Of a stretch of 64,000 nt of DNA, positions 48,803 to 57,858 are shown piece after piece (position 1 is the stretch's first letter; each line of letters starts with the position of its first letter). The position numbers and the translations under genes are program-made. The stretch lies in assembly GCA_030024085.1 (NCBI GenBank), contig JASEJE010000002.1:124001-188000 (forward strand), read 5' to 3'. Origin of the DNA: Bacillota bacterium. GTDB lineage: Bacteria > Bacillota > SHA-98 > UBA4971. The notes below the pieces were generated by a model. The model ran no database searches and was not told the origin of the DNA. It saw only the letters and a program-made list of their open reading frames with translations.

Positions 48803-49885
48803 ATGGCCGACATGTCCCGTGTCCTCGAGGATGCGAGGTGGAGGCTGATGGGCCTGCCGAACGTGGTGGGCGTCGGGCGCGGGTACAAGGCTACGGCAGG
48901 CGTCCGTGGCTCCACTGAGTGTATCGTGGTGTTGGTGAAGAAGAAGTTCCCGGGAGCCGTCCTCGGGACCCAGGCGACGGTCCCCGCCGAGGTACGTGGG
49001 GTCCCCACTGACGTGGTGGAGGTCGGGGAGATACGATTCCTCGACACCGGTGCGGAAGGCATGGACGACGCAGCAACCGGCACGGCCGGTCCGACCAAGC
49101 GGACTCGCAGGCAAGAGCGGATGCGGCCGGCAAGGCCAGGTGCGAGCATCGGGCACTACCAGGTCACGGCGGGTACAATGGGCGCGGTCGTGTGGGACAG
49201 AAGGACCCGCGAGCCTCTCATCCTATCGTGCAATCACGTGCTTGCCAACGCCACCTCGGGCCGCGACGGCCGGGCGAAAGTGGGCGACCCCATCGTCCAG
49301 CCGGGCGCGGCCGATGGAGGGACCGTCGAACGTGACCAGATCGGCGTTCTTGAAAGGTTCGTTCCTATCCGGATGTCGGGGCGAGTGCCCGCGTGCATGG
49401 CGTCCAGGGTCGCGGAGAGGGTCTTCAACAACTGGCTGCGCATCACCGGTGCGCCGGCCCGGGTGGAGATGGTCACGGTATACTTCCCCCTGGCAGTGAA
49501 CACCGTTGACGCGGCGCTGGCCCGTCCCTTGCACCCGGAATCCATTGAACCCGGGATCCTCGAACTCGGCGAGTTACTGGGAACGGCCGAACCGGAACTG
49601 GGCATGCCGGTGAGAAAGAGCGGGCGGACCACCGGGGTGACCGCCGGTGAGATAACATCTGTCGATACGACTGTGAGCGTGGTGTATTCGGGCAACACCA
49701 CTGCGACGTTCAAGGACCAGATCATGACGGGGGTCATGGCCGACGGGGGCGACTCGGGGTCGGTTCTCGTTGATGAGAATATGCGCGCGGTGGGGCTTCT
49801 ATTCGCTGGGTCCGACAAGTCCACGCTGTACAACAAGATGACCAGCGTGATGGACGCGGTCGGCGTGACCCTCGAACGCCCGTGA
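48803..49885 (+). CDS. Trypsin-like (S1-fold) serine peptidase-like protein
   Basis: The 360-residue protein contains a nucleophile motif DGGDSGSVLV (Ser about 318) and a catalytic-His motif LSCNHVLAN (His about 145), plus GMPVRKSGRTTGVTAGEI, typical of a chymotrypsin-fold family found in many bacteria without signal peptides. The N-terminal part (LPNVVGVGRGYKATAGVRG, VVLVKKKFPGA) is also characteristic. No export signal is seen. It follows the S8 peptidase gene by about 60 bases and is likely co-transcribed. Confidence 0.82.
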   Translation: MADMSRVLEDARWRLMGLPNVVGVGRGYKATAGVRGSTECIVVLVKKKFPGAVLGTQATVPAEVRGVPTDVVEVGEIRFLDTGAEGMDDAATGTAGPTKRTRRQERMRPARPGASIGHYQVTAGTMGAVVWDRRTREPLILSCNHVLANATSGRDGRAKVGDPIVQPGAADGGTVERDQIGVLERFVPIRMSGRVPACMASRVAERVFNNWLRITGAPARVEMVTVYFPLAVNTVDAALARPLHPESIEPGILELGELLGTAEPELGMPVRKSGRTTGVTAGEITSVDTTVSVVYSGNTTATFKDQIMTGVMADGGDSGSVLVDENMRAVGLLFAGSDKSTLYNKMTSVMDAVGVTLERP

Positions 49886-50005
49886 TGCAAGGGGCAAAAG
49901 GGGGCGGCCACCGATCCAAAGCAGGAAAACGACGCCAAATGACGAAAAGTGATAAGCAGGGGAGCGACTCATGCCCGGCGGGCCAGCCCCGGAGGTGACG
50001 AAACG

Positions 50006-50593
50006 GTGAAGGCGCTTGCCATCGCTCTGTTGAGTTACGTCATAGGCTCGATCCCATTTTCCTACATGGCTGCAAGGGCCTTCAAGAAAATCGACCTGAG
50101 GACGGTGGGATCGCGGAACGTCGGCACGACCAACGCGCTGAAATCCGCTGGCTTCATTCCGGGCTTCCTCGCCGCGCTGGGCGACTGCGGCAAGGGAGTC
50201 GTGGCCGTGCTCATCGCAAGAGCCACGGCGCCCGAGCTGCCCTGGGCGGCGTTCGCGGCAGCCCTGATCGCGGTTATCGGCCACAACTGGCCGGTCTGGC
50301 TCGGGTTCCACGGAGGGGGAGGCCTTGCGACATGCATCGGGACTCTGCTCGTGCTGTCAGCGGCCTCCGTGTTCTACTTACTCGCGCTGTGGGGCGCCTC
50401 GTACGTGCTCACCAGGCACAAGTATGCGAGTTCCGTGTTCGGCTGCGCGTCACTCCCGGTATTCCTCGGAATATACGAGCAGTCATGGGCGTACTTTACC
50501 TTTGGGCTCGGCATGGGCGTGTTACTCGGGGCAAAGCAGGTGCTCGCCTGGGTAAGGTACGGGAAGAAGCCAGACACCATCGCTGCATGCTGA
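50006..50593 (+). CDS. plsY: Acyl-phosphate:glycerol-3-phosphate acyltransferase (PlsY family)
   Basis: The 195-residue membrane protein contains GSIPFSYMAARAFKKIDLRTVGSRN-type sequence, NVGTTNALKSAGF, and HNWPVWLGFHGGGGLATCIG, the three conserved loops of PlsY that bind acyl-phosphate and glycerol-3-phosphate. In typical PlsY the last loop reads GGKGVAT; here GGGGLAT lacks the Lys, so activity may be altered. GTG 50006 has GGAGGTGA upstream. It catalyses the first step of phospholipid synthesis if active. Confidence 0.85.
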   Translation: MKALAIALLSYVIGSIPFSYMAARAFKKIDLRTVGSRNVGTTNALKSAGFIPGFLAALGDCGKGVVAVLIARATAPELPWAAFAAALIAVIGHNWPVWLGFHGGGGLATCIGTLLVLSAASVFYLLALWGASYVLTRHKYASSVFGCASLPVFLGIYEQSWAYFTFGLGMGVLLGAKQVLAWVRYGKKPDTIAAC

Positions 50594-50704
50594 CAGTCGT
50601 CCCGGTCCGCTCTTCTGCGGGCAGTGCACGGTGGAAAACCCGGGAGCGGCGCGGGCCCAGGGTCCCGGCCGCTCCCGCTGAATTTGCCCGGAAGGGGGAG
50701 CAAG

Positions 50705-51823
50705 GTGTCAAGTAAGGTATACTTCACGAATATGCGCACTCGGAGCGGCCTTTCCCTCGTGGACAAGGTGGGCCTATTGTTTGACGCGGCGGGCTTCTCG
50801 AAGTTCCTGTCCAGGGAGGATCTCGTTGCCATCAAGCTGCACGTGGGTGAGCCGGGCAATCTTGCATACATCCATCCGCCGCTGGTGCGGAAGGTCGTCG
50901 ACAGGGTGAAAGCTGTCGGCGCCCGGCCGTTCCTCACCGACTCGAATACGCTGTATGTGGGCAGGCGGTCGAACGCCGTGGATCATACAGTTTCGGCGCT
51001 AGAGAACGGCTTTACGTACGCGACCGTGGGGGCGCCCTTCATCGTGGCCGACGGGCTCGGCGGCCACGAGCACATGAAGGTGGCCATCGAGGGCGTGCGC
51101 CTCAAGGAAGTCCGCATAGGCGCGGCCATCGCCCAGGCGGACGCCATGATAGCCCTCTCGCACTTCAAGGGCCACGAGGCCACGGGCTTCGGAGGCGCCC
51201 TCAAGAACGTGGGCATGGGGTCGGCAAGCCGCACGGGCAAGCAGGAGCAGCACTCCGGCCTCAAGCCGGCCGTGCGCCCGGAGAAGTGCACCGGGTGTGG
51301 GCGGTGCGTCAGGTGGTGCCCTGCCGGGGCGCTCTCGGTAGGCGAGGACAGGAAGGCGCGTATAGACCCGGAACGGTGCATCGGGTGTGCGGAGTGCACC
51401 ATCACGTGCAACAACAGGGCAATCAGGGTACAGTGGGGAGAAGGCCAGGAGGGCAGCCTGCAGGAGAAAATGGCCGAGTACGCGCTGGGAGTCGTAAAGA
51501 CGAAGGAAGGCAAGTGCGGATTCATGAACTTCGTGATGAACGTGTCGCCCCAGTGCGACTGCTATGCCTGGAACGATGCCCCCATCGTGCCGAACATCGG
51601 TATCCTGGCGTCGGAGGACCCCGTCGCGATCGATGCGGCTTCGGCCGATCTCGTGAACCATGCGCACGCCCTTCCGGGCTCGGCCATCTCTCATGCGGAG
51701 CACAGCGCGGACAAGCTTGCCGCCCTGTATCCGGAGGTGGACTGGACAGTGCAGCTAAGGCACGCCGAGCGGATCGGCCTCGGCACGCGCGAGTACGCGC
51801 TGGTGGAAGTGGGCGTGGTCTAG
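50705..51823 (+). CDS. DUF362 iron-sulfur protein
   Basis: The 372-residue protein has a DUF362 domain (VAIKLHVGEPGNLAYIHPP, ALSHFKGHEATGFGGALKNVGMG) with two inserted [4Fe-4S] motifs, CTGCGRCVRWCPAGAL and CIGCAECTITCNNRAI. The C-terminal half continues with DCYAWNDAPIVPNIGILAS. DUF362 proteins are cytoplasmic and redox-linked; the reaction is unknown. The GTG follows GAAGGGGGAGCAAG. It precedes the maltokinase gene by 28 bases. Confidence 0.88.
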   Translation: MSSKVYFTNMRTRSGLSLVDKVGLLFDAAGFSKFLSREDLVAIKLHVGEPGNLAYIHPPLVRKVVDRVKAVGARPFLTDSNTLYVGRRSNAVDHTVSALENGFTYATVGAPFIVADGLGGHEHMKVAIEGVRLKEVRIGAAIAQADAMIALSHFKGHEATGFGGALKNVGMGSASRTGKQEQHSGLKPAVRPEKCTGCGRCVRWCPAGALSVGEDRKARIDPERCIGCAECTITCNNRAIRVQWGEGQEGSLQEKMAEYALGVVKTKEGKCGFMNFVMNVSPQCDCYAWNDAPIVPNIGILASEDPVAIDAASADLVNHAHALPGSAISHAEHSADKLAALYPEVDWTVQLRHAERIGLGTREYALVEVGVV

Positions 51824-51851
51824 GTGGAGCGTCACGAGGGGGAGCGGCGGG

Positions 51852-53612
51852 GTGAGGGCCGGAAGACCCGGGTTGATGCGGCATACTGCTGTGGATATGC
51901 GATGGTGCGGCGGCATGGAGGACGAGATAGTGTCCGATAGCTGTACAGAACCAGGTTTCGGCCATGTTGTAGCTGGGCTCTACAGCGTTGTAGCGCGTGC
52001 GGCCCCGCAGTGGCTTGCAGGCGCAAGATGGCTCCAGCGAAAGGACGTACCCATCGGCGAGGTCAGGGTGACGGATATCGCACCTCTGGCGCAGGAAGAC
52101 GGCATGTTCTGCGTGCTGGCAGTGCTGCAGATCGGGTTTGGCGCGCACGACGGCGCGAGAGGAGACGGCTCAGACCTGTACAACGTTCCCCTGGTCCTGG
52201 CGGGGGAAGGGGCGCGGCTGGAGGGAGATCCGCTTTTCAGGATAGAGGAGGCCGGCTGCAGGGGGCTGGTGTATGATGCCACGGCCACCGCTCTGTTCGC
52301 CAGGGCGGCGCTGGGCGGGGTGAGGAGCGGGGCGCGCGCCGCGGCGCGCGAGGGGACGTTTGAGTTCCACAGCGTCGGTGCTGGCGTTCCTGCCGGGGCC
52401 TGCGTCGCCACGAAACTGCCGGACACCTCCACGAACACCCTCGTCATCGTCGACTCGAGGCAGGTGATAAAAGTCTACCGCAGGATGGTCCAGGGTCCGT
52501 CCCCGGACCTCGAGATGAGCGTGAACCTTACAGAGGCGGGCTTCCGCTACATGCCCACTGCCACCGGGTATGCGGTGTATCGCGCTCGAAGGGGTGGATC
52601 ATTTCCGATCCTCCTTGTGCAGCGATTTGTGCCGAACCAGGGGGAGGCATGGCGGACTGCCTTTGCCGACGCTTCAGCGTTCGTCCGGGGCGCCCAGGCG
52701 CGAGGCGCGGGCCCGGAGGAGGCCTGGCAGGCGCGTCTCGGTGAGATAACCGCGGACCTTCACAGCGCATCCGCCGGCATTGGCGGTGACGCGTTCCGTC
52801 CCATGGATTTCGGGGTTGATGACGTGGTTGCGCTTGAGCAAGGCCTGGTCGCGTCTGTGGGCGAGTCCATGGAGGCTCTACGGCGGGCCCAGCAACGCTA
52901 TGAGCCTCCTTATGTCCTGAGAATCCGCGACGTTGCAGGGCGCGAAGGCGACCTTCTCGCGCTTGTGAAGCGGGCCGGCCACCGCCTTGCGTCCTCGCGG
53001 GACCTGGGCAAGCGGATCCGTATCCACGGCGACCTGCACCTCGGTCAGTTCCTGAGGACGGCCGCGGCCGGGGAGGCTGAAAGCGGCGATGGCGACGAGA
53101 CCGGCGGTGGCGGTGGCGGGGGCGACAGTGAGGACTTTGTCATGATCGACTTCGAGGGCGAGCCGTTGCGCCCGGCGGAAGAGAGGCGACGAAAGGCAAG
53201 TCCCCTGCGCGATGTTGCGGGCATGCAGAGGTCGTTCGACTACGTCGCCTACTCAGCTGCGTTCGCCCTGCGCGACGAGGGCGTGGAGTGCGGTGGTGGC
53301 GGAACGCGCGCCGGCGGTGGTGGCGAGGCTGCGGGGCACCCGGGGGATCCGTGCGAGAGGGCAAGGGCCTGGGGCAGGCGGGCGGGGAGGGCATTCCTAG
53401 CGGGATACCTCCGGAGGATGCGCCGCGACGCCCGAGGCCTCGTGCCCGGGGATGACAGTGATTTCGGGCTTCTGCTCACGGGCCTGAAACTGGAGAAGGC
53501 CCTCTACGAAGTGAGATACGAACTGGGAAACCGTCCCACATGGGTGGAGATCCCCCTCGCGGGGGTGCTGGACTGTATGGAGGAGTTGCGTGGCCTTGTG
53601 GGATCGCCGTGA
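51852..53612 (+). CDS. Maltokinase-like sugar kinase
   Basis: The 586-residue protein is of the aminoglycoside/maltokinase fold with the catalytic loop IHGDLHLGQFL (Asp394) and the metal motif MIDFEGEP (Asp433), exactly as in maltokinases acting with GlgE/TreS. An N-terminal cap domain (WLAGARWLQRKDVPIGEV) is also typical. Two Gly-rich insertions (about 415-428 and 475-500) are unusual. It would make maltose-1-phosphate from maltose and ATP. A glycogen synthase-type gene follows, separated by repeat copy 8. Confidence 0.85.
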   Translation: MRAGRPGLMRHTAVDMRWCGGMEDEIVSDSCTEPGFGHVVAGLYSVVARAAPQWLAGARWLQRKDVPIGEVRVTDIAPLAQEDGMFCVLAVLQIGFGAHDGARGDGSDLYNVPLVLAGEGARLEGDPLFRIEEAGCRGLVYDATATALFARAALGGVRSGARAAAREGTFEFHSVGAGVPAGACVATKLPDTSTNTLVIVDSRQVIKVYRRMVQGPSPDLEMSVNLTEAGFRYMPTATGYAVYRARRGGSFPILLVQRFVPNQGEAWRTAFADASAFVRGAQARGAGPEEAWQARLGEITADLHSASAGIGGDAFRPMDFGVDDVVALEQGLVASVGESMEALRRAQQRYEPPYVLRIRDVAGREGDLLALVKRAGHRLASSRDLGKRIRIHGDLHLGQFLRTAAAGEAESGDGDETGGGGGGGDSEDFVMIDFEGEPLRPAEERRRKASPLRDVAGMQRSFDYVAYSAAFALRDEGVECGGGGTRAGGGGEAAGHPGDPCERARAWGRRAGRAFLAGYLRRMRRDARGLVPGDDSDFGLLLTGLKLEKALYEVRYELGNRPTWVEIPLAGVLDCMEELRGLVGSP

Positions 53613-53669
53613 AGCGGGGCAGAGGAGGTGCGGGGCGCGGAAGGGGAGGTCGCACGCAGCGCTCACTGT

Positions 53670-53880
53670 CTAGGTATGGCGCCATAAGTTTGCGCCATCT
53701 TCCCTGACGGTATTGAGGTTGCCGGTGCTTGCTAGGGCGGGGCGCCTGGAATTTGGCTAGCCTTAAGCGCCGAGTTCGAACGAGGCTCACCGCACGCGCC
53801 GTCCCCGGAGGGCAACACCGGCAACCCCGGACAGGACTCACCCGCTGAGCAGTAGCGCGAACTTGTGGCGATCTACTTAG
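53670..53880 (+). repeat. ~210-bp inverted-repeat element, copy 8
   Basis: It runs from CTAGGTATGGCGCC to GATCTACTTAG between the maltokinase and glycosyltransferase genes on the same strand. The CTAGG left end and preceding GTC are shared with copy 5. Confidence 0.93.
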
Positions 53881-53974
53881 GAAGTGGCTTGCGCGCCTGC
53901 GTTTTCGTGCTACGGTGGTGGCTGCCGGGGTCGCCATGGACGAGTTGCAAGCAATGAGGAGGCCGGTGGAAACG

Positions 53975-55138
53975 ATGGAGAATCGGCTATCTGTGACATT
54001 GATGACCAACGAGTACCCGCCGGATATATATGGCGGCGCCGGGGTGCATGTGGACTACCTGTCGCGGGCGCTCGCGAAGATGATGAACGTGGAGGTGAGG
54101 TGTTTCGGAGACCAGCGGCCCGGGCCGGGCGGCATAGCTGTGCGGGCGTACAGGCCCTGGGAACTCATGAACACGGGCGGCGACGCGCGCCTGGCGAAAG
54201 CCCTCTCGCCACTCTCGACCGACCTCGCAATGGCAAAGGACAGCGTGACATCTGATGTCGTCCACTGCCACACGTGGTATACGTTCATGGCGGGGTTCTA
54301 TGCGAAAGAGCTGTACGGCAAGCCGCTCGTCACCACCATCCACAGCCTGGAGCCGCTTCGTCCGTGGAAGGAGGAGCAGCTTGGCCCGGCATACAGGCTG
54401 AGCCGTTGGATGGAGCGCACCGGGGTGCTTGCGTCCGATAGAGTGGTGGCGGTCTCGAAAGGGATGAAGGACGACATCCTCAAGTGCTACACCATCCCGG
54501 AGGATCGCATCCGGGTCATCCACAACGGTATCGACCTGGACGAGTACAAACCCGTCCACAGCGACGAGGCGCGCCGCGAGTACGGCATCGGCGACAAATA
54601 CGTACTCTTTGTCGGCAGGATGAGCAGGCAGAAGGGGATCGTGCACCTTCTGGACGCCGTCCCTTACCTGCCGGCGGACGTCCAGGTGGTGGTGTGCGCC
54701 GGTGCGCCTGACACCGAGGAGATCGAGCGCGAGGTGGCGGAGCGCGCGGCCGGCAAGCCCAATGTCGTGCTCATCCGCGAGATGGTGCCGAAGCGCAAGG
54801 TCATCGAGCTGTACACGAACGCCCGCGTGTTCTGCTGCCCGTCCATTTATGAGCCGTTCGGAATAATCAACCTCGAGGCCATGGCGTGCGAGACCCCGGT
54901 GGTGGCGTCCGCGGTGGGCGGCATACTCGAGGTCGTGGTGAACGGCGAGACGGGATTCCTTGTTGAGCCGGGCGATCCCCAGGCGCTCGCTCGCGCCATC
55001 AACACGCTGCTAGCGAACCCGGAGCTTGCCCGATCCTTCGGCAAGGCCGGTCGAAGGCGTGTCGAGGCGAACTTCAGCTGGGACTCCATCGCTCAGAAGA
55101 CGAAGGCTCTCTACGCCGAGCTGGTCGCGTGCGCCTGA
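53975..55138 (+). CDS. glgM: GT4 glycosyltransferase, glycogen / alpha-maltose-1-phosphate synthase (GlgA/GlgM type)
   Basis: The 387-residue enzyme opens LMTNEYPPDIYGGAGVHVDYLSRAL, the N-terminal Gly-rich loop of the actinobacterial-type glycogen synthase. It continues VVHCHTWYTFMAGF, RVIHNGIDLDEYKP, FVGRMSRQKGIVHLLDAV and the donor-site EPFGIINLEAMACETPVVASAVGG. With maltokinase upstream it points to maltose-1-phosphate-based alpha-glucan synthesis; GlgE and GlgB are not in the window. ATG 53975 is the family start; ATG 53954 is possible. Confidence 0.87.
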   Translation: MENRLSVTLMTNEYPPDIYGGAGVHVDYLSRALAKMMNVEVRCFGDQRPGPGGIAVRAYRPWELMNTGGDARLAKALSPLSTDLAMAKDSVTSDVVHCHTWYTFMAGFYAKELYGKPLVTTIHSLEPLRPWKEEQLGPAYRLSRWMERTGVLASDRVVAVSKGMKDDILKCYTIPEDRIRVIHNGIDLDEYKPVHSDEARREYGIGDKYVLFVGRMSRQKGIVHLLDAVPYLPADVQVVVCAGAPDTEEIEREVAERAAGKPNVVLIREMVPKRKVIELYTNARVFCCPSIYEPFGIINLEAMACETPVVASAVGGILEVVVNGETGFLVEPGDPQALARAINTLLANPELARSFGKAGRRRVEANFSWDSIAQKTKALYAELVACA

Positions 55139-55297
55139 GCCGGGCTTGCGGGGCCGGAAGAGCCAGATCGGTCAGAACGCGTGCTCCTGGATATGCAGCA
55201 GGACGAGCCTGACGACATCGCCCGCTCGCTCTGGGTCCACCTTGTCGGGTGTGTCCGCCGGGCAGAAGTGCAGCGGAGTCTGCTGCTCCTGACCGGG

Positions 55298-57421
55298 TCA
55301 CAGGTGAGGCGCCTCACCTCCGGCCCCATCTCCGGCTCCGGCTTCTGTTCCAGCTCCAGCTCCAGCTCCAGCTCCAGCTCCCGTCGCGGCGTCCGTCGCA
55401 AGGGATGTCCCGGCCTCGGGCCCGGGACCAACCCCGGTTCCAGTGCTGTCCCCATGCCCACTCACAGCCTGATCCCCGGCCTTGGCCTGGGCCGAAGGAG
55501 CGGCGTCAGTGGCAGTCCCGGTGCCGCCGCCGGCCTCCGCACCAGGTTTGGCTTTCGTCCCTGCGACCTCGGCTTCCAGGCGCCACTCAAAATAGCTCCA
55601 AATGCCGTCCACGATGCCGCGCGCAGCCTTATCGCGGAAGGCGGGGTCGATGAGGAGCACTTCCTCGGCAACGTTCGACATGAACACTACTTCCACAAGG
55701 CACGAGGGCATCTTCGCCTCTCTGATTACGTATAGGTCAGGCCTTTCTCGTATGCCACGGTCCAGAAGGCCGATTTCCTTCACGAGGCTCGCCTGCACGT
55801 GCTCAGCCAGCCGCTGGCTCATGGGCACGTTCGTGCAAAAGAGCGTCTCGGTGCCTGAAGGTCCGTCGGTTTTGCCGGCGTTGGCGTGCACGCTCACGAG
55901 GGCGTCGGCCCGCGCGTCGGCCGCGACCTTCACTCGCTCTGGCAGGAACAGGCTCACATCGTCGCTGCGCGTGAGGACTGCCTTTGCCCCGGCCTCGCGC
56001 AGCCTGGCGGCGATGAGCTTGGAGATGTCCAGGGTTACGTCCTTCTCCCGCAACCCCGTGGAGCCGATGGCTCCGGGGTCGCTGCCGCCGTGCCCGGGGT
56101 CTATCGCTATGGTTTTCTTGTAGAGTGGGGACCTTCTGATTTCGACGGCGGTCTCGCTCCACGGGCTGCCGTCGAGCGCGGGTCCTCCCCCTCCTGGCGC
56201 CTCGGAGTGGCCAACGTAGTAAGGGAGGTCCACCACGACCCTTACCGTCATCGGGCCGAACTGGGCAAGACGTATCCTGTCGACGGTGCCGTCCCCGACT
56301 TCAATGGTGCAATCGGGCGAGTCGAGCACGGAGTCCTCGAAGTCCATGACGAGCCTATGCGGTTCAACAAGGCGCGCGATTTTGACCTCCGGCAGGCCGG
56401 TCGACTTCACGCTCACACGCGTGGACTTGAGGCCCGTGGCGAACGCCGCCCCCAGGATGCGGTGTCCGAAGTCTACTACCACCTCACCGGGCCTGTCCGA
56501 CGACGTGAACACAGAGTATGTCGTCTCCCTGGCGAGGTCCACGACCACACGTACGGTTTCTGGCGAGTGCTGGCTCGCCCGGATCTGGCGCGCTATTGCG
56601 TGGGATACGGGCATCGGGGTGGTGTTGCCGACGAGAACGGCCCCTGCGAGGTCAACGACGATCCGCGGTGGGCTGATAAGGATGGAGGTCTTGTACTCGA
56701 GCTTGCCTGTGCCTCTGATGACTGCCTCAGCGCGGCCGTCCACCTCATGAAACTCTATCCCGGTCACTCGCTGGGGAAACACGACCGCGATCTTGTGAGG
56801 GTCTTCATCAGGCCGGCTTATGGTGTATGCCGCGTCCTGACGGAGATCGATGACCAGGCGCACCACGTTCGGGTTGAACTGGGCGATCCTCACTCGGTCG
56901 ATGATGCCGTCGCCGACCGGGAGTGGCTCGGGGCGAGACAGAAGCACGGCGCCCTCGATATCCACGACGAGCCTCAACGGGTTCTTCAGGACGAAGGACT
57001 CCCAGGTGGCCTTGCCTGGGCCTGCCAGCGACACGGTGACGGTGCCGCGCCCGTTCGCCTCGGCGTAGCTCACTCCGAGGACGCGTGCCGGCCCGTCCGC
57101 GCCACCGGCGGAGGGCGATGCGGGTGTGCCTGCACCCGCGCCTTGATTGCCACCCGCGCCTCCATCGACACCTGCGCCTGAACTGGCGCCTGCGCCGGTG
57201 CCTGCACCAGGACCTGCACCGGGACTTACGCCTGCGCCTGCGCCTGCGCCTGCGCCTGCGACTGGGCCTGCTACCGCGGTCATGGCGACGCTCGCCTCTG
57301 CGATTGCACCCGCGCCTGCGCCCACGCCCGCCGCACGCACCGGCGGGGGGGCCATGACCGCCGCCACAAAGAAGATTATGAGGAGTAGCCAGGTTTCCTT
57401 GCTGTGGCCTCCGGGTCCCAC
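55298..57421 (-). CDS. N-acetylmuramoyl-L-alanine amidase with three AMIN domains
   Basis: From GTG 57421 (TGGAGG 8 bases upstream) the 707-residue protein has a signal peptide (WLLLIIFFVAAVMAPPPVRA). A Gly/Ala-rich stretch follows, then three AMIN domains (each with a DIEGAVLL/DLAGAVLV/DFEDSVLD strand), and an Amidase_3 zinc domain (IAIDPGHGGSDPGAIG, VSVHANA, CLVEVVFMSN). A second Gly/Ala tail ends GAGAGAG...APHL. It cuts stem peptides from peptidoglycan. The frame stays open upstream through repeat copy 9, but those ~61 codons are element sequence and not part of the gene. Confidence 0.9.
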   Translation of the reverse strand: MGPGGHSKETWLLLIIFFVAAVMAPPPVRAAGVGAGAGAIAEASVAMTAVAGPVAGAGAGAGAGVSPGAGPGAGTGAGASSGAGVDGGAGGNQGAGAGTPASPSAGGADGPARVLGVSYAEANGRGTVTVSLAGPGKATWESFVLKNPLRLVVDIEGAVLLSRPEPLPVGDGIIDRVRIAQFNPNVVRLVIDLRQDAAYTISRPDEDPHKIAVVFPQRVTGIEFHEVDGRAEAVIRGTGKLEYKTSILISPPRIVVDLAGAVLVGNTTPMPVSHAIARQIRASQHSPETVRVVVDLARETTYSVFTSSDRPGEVVVDFGHRILGAAFATGLKSTRVSVKSTGLPEVKIARLVEPHRLVMDFEDSVLDSPDCTIEVGDGTVDRIRLAQFGPMTVRVVVDLPYYVGHSEAPGGGGPALDGSPWSETAVEIRRSPLYKKTIAIDPGHGGSDPGAIGSTGLREKDVTLDISKLIAARLREAGAKAVLTRSDDVSLFLPERVKVAADARADALVSVHANAGKTDGPSGTETLFCTNVPMSQRLAEHVQASLVKEIGLLDRGIRERPDLYVIREAKMPSCLVEVVFMSNVAEEVLLIDPAFRDKAARGIVDGIWSYFEWRLEAEVAGTKAKPGAEAGGGTGTATDAAPSAQAKAGDQAVSGHGDSTGTGVGPGPEAGTSLATDAATGAGAGAGAGAGTEAGAGDGAGGEAPHL

Positions 57422-57449
57422 CTCTCTGCCTCCAGACGTTCGACTGCTA

Positions 57450-57660
57450 CCAAGTGTGGCGCCATAAGTTTGCACCACTTCTCCTGACGGTGTTGGGGTT
57501 ACCGGTGCTTGCCAGGGCGGGGCGTCGGGAATTCGGCTAGCCTTGAGCGCCAAATTCGAACGCATCTCACCGCACGCGCCGTCCCCGGAGGGCAACACCG
57601 GCAACCCTGGCGAGGACCTGTGCGCTGAAAAGTAGCGCGAATTCGTGGCGATCTACTCAG
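57450..57660 (+). repeat. ~210-bp inverted-repeat element, copy 9
   Basis: A diverged copy (CCAAGTGTGGCGCC at the left, GATCTACTCAG at the right) just upstream of the amidase start. It is 198 bases from copy 10 in the same orientation. The segment between (57661-57858) has no gene. Confidence 0.9.
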
Positions 57661-57858
57661 GTGTTCCTTCGACTTCGTTCAACAATTTCCTCTTCCTCCA
57701 CTTGAATACCTGCCCCGGGAGCACACAAATCCCAGGTAGCGGCCTGGGGCCGCAAGAGCGCAACGGCGCCCCGTCGAGGGCGCGTCGGAAGCGCAGCGAG
57801 ATACAGGTGCGCCTGTTACCGTGCTGTTGGAATACCGCTGGGGCGGTCGCAATATGAT

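Noticed and set aside
57422-57604. N-terminal extension of the amidase through copy 9
   Set aside because: The extra 61 codons are element sequence, and a good ribosome site plus signal peptide support GTG 57421.
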